A DNA stretch of 29,107 nt from Thermoplasmatota archaeon (GTDB lineage Archaea; Thermoplasmatota; E2; DHVEG-1). The DNA is taken from NCBI GenBank assembly GCA_018334795.1, contig JAGXLH010000006.1, positions 1 through 29,107 of the forward strand, read 5' to 3'. Positions within the stretch are counted from its first letter, which is position 1. The number at the start of each line of letters is the position of its first letter. Below are positions 6,143 to 14,507 of this stretch, one piece after another. The position numbers and the translations under genes are program-made. Under the pieces are notes generated by a model. The model saw nothing but the letters and a program-made list of their open reading frames with translations. It had not been told where the DNA came from and did not search any database.

Positions 6143-9100
6143 GTGATTGAAGAGATGGAAAATGATAACACGTGTTATACTCCTATTTCTCAGAGAGATA
6201 AATTAGATTTGATGGATTTGGAAAGTCAAACCGTTCATCGGTTGATGCCTTTTAAAGTTCGTGAGATTTTATTGGTTTCAAGTCTGTATGATGCATTTAT
6301 TATTGAAGAAGAAGGACTCATTTCAGAGATGGTTATTGGTGAATATCGTGATTTACAATTAAGTTCACCACCACGTGTTACTCGTGTAAAATCTGGAAAA
6401 GATGCCTTAGCTCAATTGCAAAAGAAATCATATGATCTTGTTATCACCATGTCAAAGAATATTGGGATGGATCCTTTTGTTTTTGGTGAAAAAATAAAGC
6501 GATTATGTACTGAAACACCTGTTTTTTTACTTGCTACAGATACGGCGGATTTAGTAAAAGTACAAAAAAAAGCATTAGATGAACATATTGATGCACCATT
6601 TTTTTGGGGTGGAGACTCAAAATTATTTTTAGCAATTGTAAAATTACTTGAAGATCGAATTAACACTCCTTATGATATTGAAAATGCAAATGTGCGAGTG
6701 CTTATACTTGTTGAGGATTCAATTCGGCATTTTTCTATGTTTTTACCTTTGTTGTATGCTGAAATCGTTCAACAAACTGAACGATCTATTTCAGAAGATG
6801 TGAATGAATTACAACGATTACTTCGCCGTCGAGCACGTCCAAAAATCCTTCTTGCCAGAACATATGAAGATGCAATGGAATTATACAATAAATATGAAAA
6901 TAATGTTTTGGGCGTCATTAGTGATGTTGGTTTTTATCATCAGGGTGAAAAAGATAGAGAAGCTGGATTTTCTTTAATTGAAAAAATCCGAAATCGAAAT
7001 CCGTTTTTACCCGTACTCATGCAGTCTGCTCTTGAAGATAATAGGGAAAAATCTGAGAGGTTAGATGTCGTATTTTTGTATAAGCATTCACCGCATTTAT
7101 TACAAGATATTCATCAGTTTTTACTTGATCATCTAGGATTTGGCGATTTTGTTTTTGTGCAACCTGTTGATGATAAAAAGAGTGATAAAATCGATAGTGA
7201 TTTTCATTTAAAGGAGTTAGGACGAGCTTCAACTATGGAAGAATTTGAAAAACAAATCCAACATTTATCATTAGAATCCATTCGTTTTCATGCGAAACGA
7301 AATGATTTTTCTAATTGGCTTCTTGCTCGTGGGGAGTTTACACTTGCAAAGACATTGCAAAAATATTCAGTTTCTGATTTTACTGATTTATCTGAGGTTC
7401 GATCTCATTTATTACGAGTGTTTAATGAAACTAGGCGGAAACGGCAATTAGGAGTGATCACTGATTTTTCTGTTCAAACATTTGAGTTCGATTCGACATT
7501 TACTCGAATTGGTTCGGATTCTTTAGGGGGAAAGGGGAGAGGTATTGCTTTTATTCGTAAATTGTTGTATCGATTTAATTTACAATCCAGATATAATGAT
7601 ATTAATCTTATTGTTCCCAATACGGTGGCTATTTCGACTGATTATTATGATCAATTTATGGATGAAAATGAGTTATTAGATTTTTTTGATGATAGCAAGA
7701 TTAGTGAAAAAGAAATCGCTCAGCGTTTTCTTTCTGCAGTACTTCCTGCTAAATTGATAGAGAAACTAGAAAGGATGTTGCGGCATTTTAAGCAACCATT
7801 GGCTGTCCGGTCATCTAGTTTACTTGAAGATTCTCAGAATCATCCCTTTGCAGGATTGTATTCAACCTATATGCTCCCAAATACTCATCAGCAGGATTCT
7901 GTACGATTAAAGCAATTAGGCGATGCGATAAAATTAGTGTATGCTTCAGTGTTTTATCGTGATGCTCGTCAGTATATTACATCTACTGCGGCAGCAGCTG
8001 AAGAGGAAAAAATGGCAGTTATTATTCAGGAGCTAGTTGGAAAACAGTATGGTTCTCGTTTTTATCCGACCTTTTCTGGGGTAGCCCAATCTTATAATTA
8101 TTACCCTGTTGGTAGACAAAAATCCAGGGAAGGTATTGTAAATCTTGCCGTTGGTCTTGGTACTGCGGTTGTTGGCGGTGAAAATGTTCTTCGTTTTTGT
8201 CCTAAACACCCTCAGGTTCTTCCTGATTTTTCTTCAACTGATCAGATTCTTGAAAACTCACAGAATACTGCGTATGTGTTAGATGTTGACTCTTTATCTT
8301 TTTCTTTGAATGAACAAGAAACAGCGACCTTACGAAAAGTTCCGATTTCTAATCTCGTTTCTGATGGTAGTTTGGATTCGGTAGTAAGTTATTTTGATCA
8401 AAATGATGGACGTATTCGGGATGGTGTGTCTGAAGATTATCCTAATCTTGTAACTTTTGCGGGACTGTTGAAGTACCCTTCTTTTTCTTTTACATCGGTG
8501 TTACGGGATTTATTGCGACATGGTGAACAAGCAATGGGTTGCCCTGTTGAAATCGAGTTTGCAGTAAATGTTCCAACTGAATCTAATCAGTTAAAAATAC
8601 CAGAGTTTGCGATTTTACAGATTCGTCCTTTGATTGTGTCTAAGGAACAGCAGCATGTATCTTTTGATGATGTTAAAGCGGAAGAAATAATCATTCAATC
8701 TCATCATGCATTAGGTCATGGAGTGTATTCTTCTATTCAGGATGTTGTTTTTGTTTCTCCAGAAATTTTTAACTCAGCGAAAACAATGCAGATAGCTGAT
8801 GAGATAGATCAAATCAATCGAGATCTTTCTGCTAAAAACCGATCGTTTATGTTAATTGGCCCTGGTCGATTCGGAACTCAAGATCGCTGGTTGGGTATGC
8901 CTGTTAAGTGGGCACAAATTTCTGGAGCAAAGATTATTGTAGAAACAGATTTACCCGATTTTCGAGTGAAACCATCTCAAGGAACTCATTTTTTACAAAA
9001 TATTACTGCTCAAGGAATTGGGTATTTGCATGTTTCTTTTGAAAAATCTAATGAATTTATAGATTGGAATTTTTTGAATGAACAGAAAACCAATCAAGAA

Positions 9101-9211
9101 TTATCTTTCGTTCGCCATATTCATTTGCCGCATCCACTCATTGTGAAAATCGATGGAAAATATAGAAAAGCAGTTGTGGTTAATAAATCTAGTAAACAAA
9201 TAAGTGAGTAA
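6143..9211 (+). CDS. Double receiver-like domain fused to PEP synthase-type ATP-grasp domain
   Basis: 1022 residues. Residues about 38-170 form a degenerate response-receiver fold: the expected phospho-aspartate position (DLVITM, 98-103) is methionine. Residues about 184-335 form a second receiver with the full set: E191-D192, D261 (VISDV), S295 (MQSA) and K314 (LYKH). A helical linker with ARGEFTLAKTLQ follows. From about 455 comes the ATP-binding domain of PEP synthase and pyruvate phosphate dikinase (LGGKGRGIAF 461-470, AVRSSSLLED 554-563, MAVIIQELVG 624-633, FAILQIRPL near 830). The mobile phosphohistidine domain (TCHAA-type motif) and the PEP/pyruvate barrel are absent; instead there is a C-terminal region with GPGRFGTQDRWLG. 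It therefore cannot be an ordinary PEP synthase. Related multi-domain proteins occur in anaerobic bacteria; their function is unknown to me. No sensor kinase lies in the window. GTG start chosen because of the TATA box at 6116. Confidence 0.85.
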   Translation: MIEEMENDNTCYTPISQRDKLDLMDLESQTVHRLMPFKVREILLVSSLYDAFIIEEEGLISEMVIGEYRDLQLSSPPRVTRVKSGKDALAQLQKKSYDLVITMSKNIGMDPFVFGEKIKRLCTETPVFLLATDTADLVKVQKKALDEHIDAPFFWGGDSKLFLAIVKLLEDRINTPYDIENANVRVLILVEDSIRHFSMFLPLLYAEIVQQTERSISEDVNELQRLLRRRARPKILLARTYEDAMELYNKYENNVLGVISDVGFYHQGEKDREAGFSLIEKIRNRNPFLPVLMQSALEDNREKSERLDVVFLYKHSPHLLQDIHQFLLDHLGFGDFVFVQPVDDKKSDKIDSDFHLKELGRASTMEEFEKQIQHLSLESIRFHAKRNDFSNWLLARGEFTLAKTLQKYSVSDFTDLSEVRSHLLRVFNETRRKRQLGVITDFSVQTFEFDSTFTRIGSDSLGGKGRGIAFIRKLLYRFNLQSRYNDINLIVPNTVAISTDYYDQFMDENELLDFFDDSKISEKEIAQRFLSAVLPAKLIEKLERMLRHFKQPLAVRSSSLLEDSQNHPFAGLYSTYMLPNTHQQDSVRLKQLGDAIKLVYASVFYRDARQYITSTAAAAEEEKMAVIIQELVGKQYGSRFYPTFSGVAQSYNYYPVGRQKSREGIVNLAVGLGTAVVGGENVLRFCPKHPQVLPDFSSTDQILENSQNTAYVLDVDSLSFSLNEQETATLRKVPISNLVSDGSLDSVVSYFDQNDGRIRDGVSEDYPNLVTFAGLLKYPSFSFTSVLRDLLRHGEQAMGCPVEIEFAVNVPTESNQLKIPEFAILQIRPLIVSKEQQHVSFDDVKAEEIIIQSHHALGHGVYSSIQDVVFVSPEIFNSAKTMQIADEIDQINRDLSAKNRSFMLIGPGRFGTQDRWLGMPVKWAQISGAKIIVETDLPDFRVKPSQGTHFLQNITAQGIGYLHVSFEKSNEFIDWNFLNEQKTNQELSFVRHIHLPHPLIVKIDGKYRKAVVVNKSSKQISE

Positions 9212-9550
9212 AAAAGATGGTTAATTGATTGGTTTTTTTATGACTATTTTTGGTTCTTCCTTTAATACTCTATTTGTAAAATTTTTAATTAAGTACGTGT
9301 TTTCAACGTTTTATCCTTTATTCACTTTATTATTTTTTATCGTAATGTTTAAGATAGTATTTTTTGTGAAATATGATTCATAAATATTTATGATAACTTA
9401 TATAGTAAAGTATTAATTGATACCCCTTATTAAAGATACAGCAGCATAATATAAACCCTTGTTGATATAAATATGCTGAATGAATTATCATTAATGAATA
9501 ATCAATAAACAGTTGGAAAAAACACGGTCCTGTGAATTTGTGTGATATAT
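9212..9550. other. Gene-free, AT-rich leader region of the stn-like operon
   Basis: 339 bp without a credible gene. A T run (9234-9240) probably ends the upstream transcript. There is a perfect 16-bp palindrome TCATAAATATTTATGA (9378-9393) and an inverted repeat CAGCATA (9442-9448) / TATGCTG (9472-9478) that encloses TATA-like sequences at 9446-9456 and 9463-9471. These could carry the promoter and operators of the operon starting at 9551, but which TATA element is used cannot be decided from sequence. Confidence 0.4.
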
Positions 9551-10024
9551 ATGACTTTAGACTTGTCAAAAGCAAAAAAATTGATAGAATCATATAGTGG
9601 AAAAAAAGGAATTCTTATTCCATTGCTTCAAGATATCCAAAAAGAATATGGTTTTGTTCCTAATGAAGTAGTAAAATTAATTGCAAAAGCATTTGATATG
9701 TACCCCTCTAAAATTTATGGTGTGTTAACCTTTTATACTCAATTTTATACCACTCCTCGCGGAAAACATACTATCAAAGTGTGTCAGGGAACCGCATGTC
9801 ATGTCATGGGCGGCAAAGCATTATTGGATTACATCTCTGATAAATTAGAAATTGATGATGGCGAAACCACACATGATGGATTGTTTTCTTTGGAACGAGT
9901 TGCTTGCCTTGGTTGTTGTGGAATGGCACCAGTTATTATGGTTGATAAGGAGTTTTATGGCGGATGTGATTTCAAAAGAATCGATCAAATTCTTCAAAGA
10001 TATAAGGAAAAGGAGGATAACTAA
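9551..10024 (+). CDS. stnA: NuoE-like [2Fe-2S] subunit of an electron-bifurcating complex
   Basis: 157 residues from the ATG at 9551. It is a thioredoxin-fold [2Fe-2S] protein of the NuoE/HydC family: an N-terminal helical bundle (GILIPLLQDIQKEYGFVPNE), the typical YGVLTFYTQF, then ligands C78 and C83 (CQGTAC) and C119 and C123 (CLGCCGMAP). An in-frame GTG at 9542 is possible, but the ATG fits family alignments better. No strong ribosome site is seen. It precedes the NuoF-like and GltD-like genes with almost no gap, so it is one operon and complex. The gene symbol reflects similarity in layout to Sporomusa StnABC; HydC or NuoE nomenclature could also be used. Confidence 0.85.
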   Translation: MTLDLSKAKKLIESYSGKKGILIPLLQDIQKEYGFVPNEVVKLIAKAFDMYPSKIYGVLTFYTQFYTTPRGKHTIKVCQGTACHVMGGKALLDYISDKLEIDDGETTHDGLFSLERVACLGCCGMAPVIMVDKEFYGGCDFKRIDQILQRYKEKEDN

Positions 10025-11779
10025 ATGACTGGCCGCATCCAAGTTTGCGCGGGAACTAGTGGAGTTTCTGCTGGTGCTGATGATGTTGCCACATCTTTTA
10101 AAAAACAACTCAAAGAACAGGATTTGGATTCAAAGTTTACAGTTGTTGAGACTGGAGATAGAGGATTATTTCGTGATGTTCTAGTGGATATCATTTTTGA
10201 CGATGGAACTAAAACCATTTATGAAAGGGTTACTGAAAAGGATGTTCAAAAAATAGTTGATTCTCATTTAAAACAAGGAGAACCAGTTAAAAAATTATTA
10301 GTTGGTAAAGATTACGAACAATTTTTCAAAGATCAAGAACGAATCGTTTTACAAAATTGTGGCGAAATTGATCCGAAAAATATTGATGAATATTTAGAGC
10401 GTGATGGATATACCGCTTCAAAAAAAGCGCTGAAAATGAAACCTGAGGAAATCGTTGAGGTAATGAAAGGATCAGGTCTCCGCGGTCGAGGAGGTGCAGG
10501 TTTTCCAACAGGGTTGAAATGGCAGTTCTGTCAAAAAGCAAAAAGCGATCAAAAATATTTGATTTGTAATGCTGATGAAGGGGATCCTGGAGCGTTCATG
10601 GATCGAAGTATTTTGGAAGGAGATCCTCATGCAGTCATCGAAGGTATGATTATTGGTGCTTATACCATTGGTGCAAAGGAAGGCTATGTGTATTGTCGGG
10701 CAGAGTATCCATTGGCATTAAAGATTCTTCGTCATGCAATTAAACAAGCCGAGGAGAAAGGATATCTTGGAAATAATATCTTTGATTCAGATTTTTCATT
10801 TCATTTGCATGTAAAAGAAGGTGCAGGTGCTTTTGTTTGTGGCGAAGAAACTGCTCTTATGGCATCCATTGAAGGAAAACGAGGAATGCCACATCCACGA
10901 CCACCATATCCAGCAAATGAAGGATTATGGGGGAAACCAACAAATATCAATAATGTGGAAACCTTTGCAAATGTGAGACATATTATTTTGAAGGGTGCTA
11001 ATTGGTTTTCAGATATTGGATATAAGAAAAGTAAAGGAACTAAAGTTTTTGCGCTTGCGGGAAAAGTGAAAAACACTGGACTTGTAGAAGTTCCTATGGG
11101 AATGAGCATTAAAGATTTGATTTTTGGTCCTGGCGGCGGCATGAAACAAAAAAAGATTGGGTTTAAAGCAGTGCAATTAGGCGGTCCTTCAGGTGGTTGT
11201 CTTCCAGAATTATTGATTGAAACACCAATTGATTATGAGTCAATTAATGAAACTGGTGCGATTATGGGTTCTGGTGGAATGGTAGTCATGGATCAACGAT
11301 CCTGTATGGTAGATATTGCAAAGTTTTTCCTTGGTTTCACCGTTGCAGAATCCTGTGGAAAATGTGTTCCTTGCCGGATTGGCTTAAAAAGAATGCATGA
11401 GGTTTTAGAACAACTCACTGACGGTCAAGGAACTATGGAACATTTGAATTTTTTAAAAGAGATGAGTCAAACTGTTATTGATACTGCATTATGTGGCCTT
11501 GGTAACACTGCTCCAAATCCTGTGCTTACTACGATTAAATATTTTGAAGATGAATATCTTGCTCACATCAAAGAAAAAAGTTGCCCAGCGCATGTGTGCA
11601 CACCACTTGTTGACTTTGTAGTTGATGAATCAAAATGTATCAGATGTGGTGTGTGTTACAATGTGTGTCCTGCTGATGCGATTGAATGGAAAAAGAAAGA
11701 AACCGCTCGTATTAATCAAGAGAAATGTATCAAATGTAAATCGTGTATAACCGAATGTCCTGTGATGGCGATATCATGA
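10025..11779 (+). CDS. stnB: NuoF-like flavoprotein, NAD(H)-binding subunit of bifurcating complex
   Basis: 584 residues of the HydB/HndC/NuoF type, which binds FMN, NAD(H) and Fe-S clusters and is the suspected bifurcating site in such complexes. Domains: N-terminal thioredoxin-like (1-110); FMN/NADH domain with GLRGRGGAGFPTG (151-163) and the glycine-rich GAGAFVCGEETALM (266-279); SLBB region (about 340-410); 4Fe-4S motif SCGKCVPC (443-450) with a later Cys in DTALCGLGN; and a C-terminal 2x[4Fe-4S] ferredoxin (CIRCGVCYNVCP and CIKCKSCITECP). The N-terminal domain has only one of the four expected [2Fe-2S] cysteines: C8 remains, while the others are replaced (CAGTSG instead of CAGTGC; TGDRGLF instead of TGCHGxC). 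Strong ribosome site AGGAGG at 10011-10016. It starts immediately after the stnA stop. Confidence 0.9.
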   Translation: MTGRIQVCAGTSGVSAGADDVATSFKKQLKEQDLDSKFTVVETGDRGLFRDVLVDIIFDDGTKTIYERVTEKDVQKIVDSHLKQGEPVKKLLVGKDYEQFFKDQERIVLQNCGEIDPKNIDEYLERDGYTASKKALKMKPEEIVEVMKGSGLRGRGGAGFPTGLKWQFCQKAKSDQKYLICNADEGDPGAFMDRSILEGDPHAVIEGMIIGAYTIGAKEGYVYCRAEYPLALKILRHAIKQAEEKGYLGNNIFDSDFSFHLHVKEGAGAFVCGEETALMASIEGKRGMPHPRPPYPANEGLWGKPTNINNVETFANVRHIILKGANWFSDIGYKKSKGTKVFALAGKVKNTGLVEVPMGMSIKDLIFGPGGGMKQKKIGFKAVQLGGPSGGCLPELLIETPIDYESINETGAIMGSGGMVVMDQRSCMVDIAKFFLGFTVAESCGKCVPCRIGLKRMHEVLEQLTDGQGTMEHLNFLKEMSQTVIDTALCGLGNTAPNPVLTTIKYFEDEYLAHIKEKSCPAHVCTPLVDFVVDESKCIRCGVCYNVCPADAIEWKKKETARINQEKCIKCKSCITECPVMAIS

Positions 11780-13884
11780 TTAAGTTAACTATTGATGGAA
11801 AGAAAGTGCAAGCTAAAGAGGGCCAAACCGTTCTTGAAACGGCTATTGAGAACGATATTTATATTCCTAATTTATGTTACCATCCGAATTTAAAACCGAT
11901 TGGCTCATGCCGCTTATGTATTGTTGATATTGAAAAAATGCGTGGGCATCCAATTGCTTGTCATACAAAAGTTTCTGACGGTATGGTTGTAAAAACAAAA
12001 ACGGATAAATTGCAGAATCTTCGAAAGAATCTGGTTTGGTTGATTTTAAGTAATTATCCAAAGGACGTTCCAAAAGATTCTCAGTTGAAAAAAGTAGTGG
12101 AATATGTTGGCGTGAATAATATCCTGTCTGAATATGTTCCTGCATCCAGAGATTTACCGATTTTTGATGAGGAACCATTATTCGTTCGTGATATGAATAA
12201 ATGTATTTTATGTGGTCGTTGTGTGCAAATGTGTCAAGAAGTCCGTGGTGTTGGTGCGATTGGATTGATCAATCGTGGTATTGACACCGTGGTTGGTACT
12301 AATCAAGAAGAGCAAATGGACGAATCGGGTTGTAAGTTTTGCAGGGCTTGTGTTGAAGTGTGTCCATCTGGGGCATTATATGATAAAGAAGAAACAATTG
12401 AGAAGACTCGGGAAGAAAAATTACTACCTTGCCAGCATGGTTGTCCTGCCGGAACAGACATTCCACGGTATGTTCGGTATACTGCAGAAGGTCGTTTTGA
12501 TGATGCAATAGCGGTAATTCGAGAGAAATTTCCATTCCCTCATTCCCTTGGGATGGTATGCCATCATCCTTGTGAAAACGAGTGCAGTCGAGGAGAGATT
12601 AATGAACCGATTTCAATTCGGGAGATAAAACGATTTGTTGCGGAAAACGATGAGAAAAAATGGAAGAAAAAATTATCCTTTGCGAAAGATTCTGGGAAAA
12701 AGGTTGCCATTGTTGGTGCGGGTCCATCTGGATTAACTGCTGCTTGGTTTCTACGATTACAAGGTCATAAGGTTACTGTTTTTGAAGCGTTACCAGAACC
12801 AGGCGGATGGCTTAAAGCAGGTATTCCCGATTATAGATTGCCGCCAGAATTACTTGAAAAAGAGATTAATGAGATTGAGGAAATTGGGGTGGAGATTAAA
12901 ACTAATAATCCGGTTTCCTCAACCAAATCATTGTTTGACAAAGGTTTTGATGCCATTTTTTTGGCCATGGGTGCCCCCAAGGGTTTTAGTATAGGTCTTC
13001 CTGGAGAAGAAGATTCAAGAGTTCTTGATGGTATTTCAACATTGAAGAAGATTAATTTTAATGAAAAAGTAAATATTGAGGGTGATGTGGCTGTTGTTGG
13101 CGGTGGAAATGTCGCTATTGATGTTGCACGAAGTTCACTTCGTATGGATGAAACAAATAGTGTAACCGTGTTATATCGGAGGACTCGTCAGGAGATGCCG
13201 GCCTATGATCATGAGATTGAGGATGCAATTGATGAAGGCGTGGAAATGAAATATTTAGTGAATCCTGTCCAGGTGATTCCAAAGAAGAATAAGATTCATG
13301 TTGAATGTGTGAAGATGAAACTTGGAAAGCCTGATGCGAGTGGTCGCAGGCGGCCAGTGCCTATTGAGGGTAGTGAATTCAGTTTGAAACTTGATCGTTT
13401 GATCATGGCGATTGGTCAACAATCTGATGTGCCAAGTGATTTTGGTGTTAAACTTTCAAAACGTGGCCGAGTAGTTGCTGATGAAGAATCATTAGAAACC
13501 TCTGAGAAAGGAGTGTATGCTGGCGGCGATCTTGTGAGTGGTCCTGCTTCTGTGATTGAAGCGGTGCAAATGGGCCGAGTTGCCGCAAGTTCAATAGATA
13601 AATATTTAGGCGGTTCTGGTGAAATTGAACAACAACTCACTGAACATGATGAAGTATCGCCTTATTTAGGTCGTGAAGAGGATTTTGCGGATCGTAAACG
13701 GGTTGAAATTCGAAAGATACCCGTTAAAGATCGATTTCCTGGTTTCTGTCAAGTTGAACAGTGTATGGCCAAAGATGAGGCAATAAAGGAGTCAGAACGT
13801 TGTTTACGGTGTCAACTTCGGTTAAAGATTGATCAACCACCGATGCCACCGGTGAAAGAAAAGAAGAAAAATAAATCTTCATAG
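11776..13884 (+). CDS. stnC: NADP(H)-binding GltD/NfnB-like subunit with N-terminal HydA-type ferredoxin domains
   Basis: 702 residues. The ATG at 11776 overlaps the preceding TGA (ATGA), a typical translational coupling. Order: [2Fe-2S] with C34, C45, C48 and C62; a remnant of the NuoG/HydA segment (LSNYPKDVPKDSQL, 91-104) in which the His and three Cys of the usual [4Fe-4S] site are gone; two [4Fe-4S] motifs (C143/146/149/153 and C186/189/192/196); a GltD-type cysteine region (C219, C223, C262, C266, C270); FAD site GAGPSG (314-319); and NAD(P)H site GGGNVAID (442-449), with YRRTRQEMP following, as in NADPH-using GltD and NfnB. There is no H-cluster domain, so this is not a hydrogenase. With NuoE- and NuoF-like partners it matches the layout of the Sporomusa-type transhydrogenase that couples NADPH, NAD and ferredoxin. 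Exact reaction and direction are inferred. Confidence 0.88.
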   Translation: MIKLTIDGKKVQAKEGQTVLETAIENDIYIPNLCYHPNLKPIGSCRLCIVDIEKMRGHPIACHTKVSDGMVVKTKTDKLQNLRKNLVWLILSNYPKDVPKDSQLKKVVEYVGVNNILSEYVPASRDLPIFDEEPLFVRDMNKCILCGRCVQMCQEVRGVGAIGLINRGIDTVVGTNQEEQMDESGCKFCRACVEVCPSGALYDKEETIEKTREEKLLPCQHGCPAGTDIPRYVRYTAEGRFDDAIAVIREKFPFPHSLGMVCHHPCENECSRGEINEPISIREIKRFVAENDEKKWKKKLSFAKDSGKKVAIVGAGPSGLTAAWFLRLQGHKVTVFEALPEPGGWLKAGIPDYRLPPELLEKEINEIEEIGVEIKTNNPVSSTKSLFDKGFDAIFLAMGAPKGFSIGLPGEEDSRVLDGISTLKKINFNEKVNIEGDVAVVGGGNVAIDVARSSLRMDETNSVTVLYRRTRQEMPAYDHEIEDAIDEGVEMKYLVNPVQVIPKKNKIHVECVKMKLGKPDASGRRRPVPIEGSEFSLKLDRLIMAIGQQSDVPSDFGVKLSKRGRVVADEESLETSEKGVYAGGDLVSGPASVIEAVQMGRVAASSIDKYLGGSGEIEQQLTEHDEVSPYLGREEDFADRKRVEIRKIPVKDRFPGFCQVEQCMAKDEAIKESERCLRCQLRLKIDQPPMPPVKEKKKNKSS

Positions 13885-13912
13885 TCTTTACATTCTTCTC
13901 TTTTTTTTTATC
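13885..13912 (+). terminator. T-rich terminator after the stn-like operon
   Basis: The plus strand carries a run of nine T (13902-13910) within a pyrimidine tract directly after the operon's stop codon, consistent with archaeal oligo-T termination. Confidence 0.5.
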
Positions 13913-13971
13913 TAACAATATTTTTTTCAGGTGCATGGTTTTTTAATAATAAGATTGTTTAGGTATACTGT

Positions 13972-14475
13972 ATGATTCAAGTTGTTCATAAGCATCAACG
14001 GATTGGCGTGTTTGTTGATGTGCAAAATATGTATTATTCAGCACGAAATTTGTATAAGAAAAAAGTTGATTTTAAATCCTTGTTAAAAGATGCTATTGCT
14101 GATCGGAAGCTTATTCGAGCTATAGCCTATGTGATTAAAGCAGATGTAAAAGATGAAAGTCAGTTTTACGATGCATTAGAGCGCATGGGTTTTGAAGTAA
14201 GAGCAAAGGACATTCAAGTGTTTATTGATGGATCAAAAAAAGGTGATTGGGATGTTGGTATCGCTATGGATATCATGCGACTTGCTCCAAAACTTGATGT
14301 GGTTGTTTTAGTTAGCGGTGATGGTGATTTCACGGAACTTGTGGAACATTCAAAAAGTCTAGGATGCCGCGTGGAAATTATCGCATTTGGAAAATCCACA
14401 TCACATAAACTGATTGAATCCGCAGATTTCTTTATGGATATCGATCGGGAAAAACGGTATTTATTAAAAAAATAA
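13972..14475 (+). CDS. NYN-domain (LabA/DUF88-like) putative nuclease
   Basis: 167 residues of the PIN-like NYN superfamily. Acidic residues expected at the metal site are visible: FVDVQN (D16 near the N terminus), KGDWDVGIAMDIM (D86, D88, D94 region) and VSGDGDF (SGDGDF, about 113-118). LabA-like proteins of this kind are thought to be RNases in RNA processing or control, but their substrates are mostly unknown. The single domain without a C-terminal OST-HTH is common in archaea. A TATA-like TTTTTAATAAT lies at about 13939-13949, some 25-30 bp before the ATG, so the message may be leaderless. It is convergent with pyrG and the two share a terminator hairpin. Confidence 0.85.
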   Translation: MIQVVHKHQRIGVFVDVQNMYYSARNLYKKKVDFKSLLKDAIADRKLIRAIAYVIKADVKDESQFYDALERMGFEVRAKDIQVFIDGSKKGDWDVGIAMDIMRLAPKLDVVVLVSGDGDFTELVEHSKSLGCRVEIIAFGKSTSHKLIESADFFMDIDREKRYLLKK

Positions 14476-14476
14476 A

Positions 14477-14499
14477 AAGATGAATACTGACCTCATCTT
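14477..14499 (-). terminator. Hairpin terminator between convergent NYN gene and pyrG
   Basis: AAGATGA (14477-14483) pairs perfectly with TCATCTT (14493-14499) around a 9-base loop. On the minus strand, after pyrG, the stem is followed by TTTTTATTTTTTT, the form of an intrinsic terminator. On the plus strand it is followed only by a pyrimidine-rich stretch, so it mainly serves pyrG. Confidence 0.6.
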
Positions 14500-14507
14500 C
14501 TCTTCTA

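Noticed and set aside
6143..9211. Annotation as phosphoenolpyruvate synthase
   Set aside because: Only the ATP-grasp part is present; the phosphohistidine motif and the PEP/pyruvate barrel are missing and two receiver domains are fused at the front.
10801..11142. 113-residue open frame on the minus strand
   Set aside because: It lies wholly inside the well-supported NuoF-like gene on the other strand and shows no domain; a shadow of coding bias.
9551..13884. NADP-reducing [FeFe]-hydrogenase operon or complex I fragment
   Set aside because: No H-cluster motifs (TSCCP, FMPCxxKxxE) and no membrane or NuoG C-terminal parts. The third subunit is GltD/NfnB-like instead.
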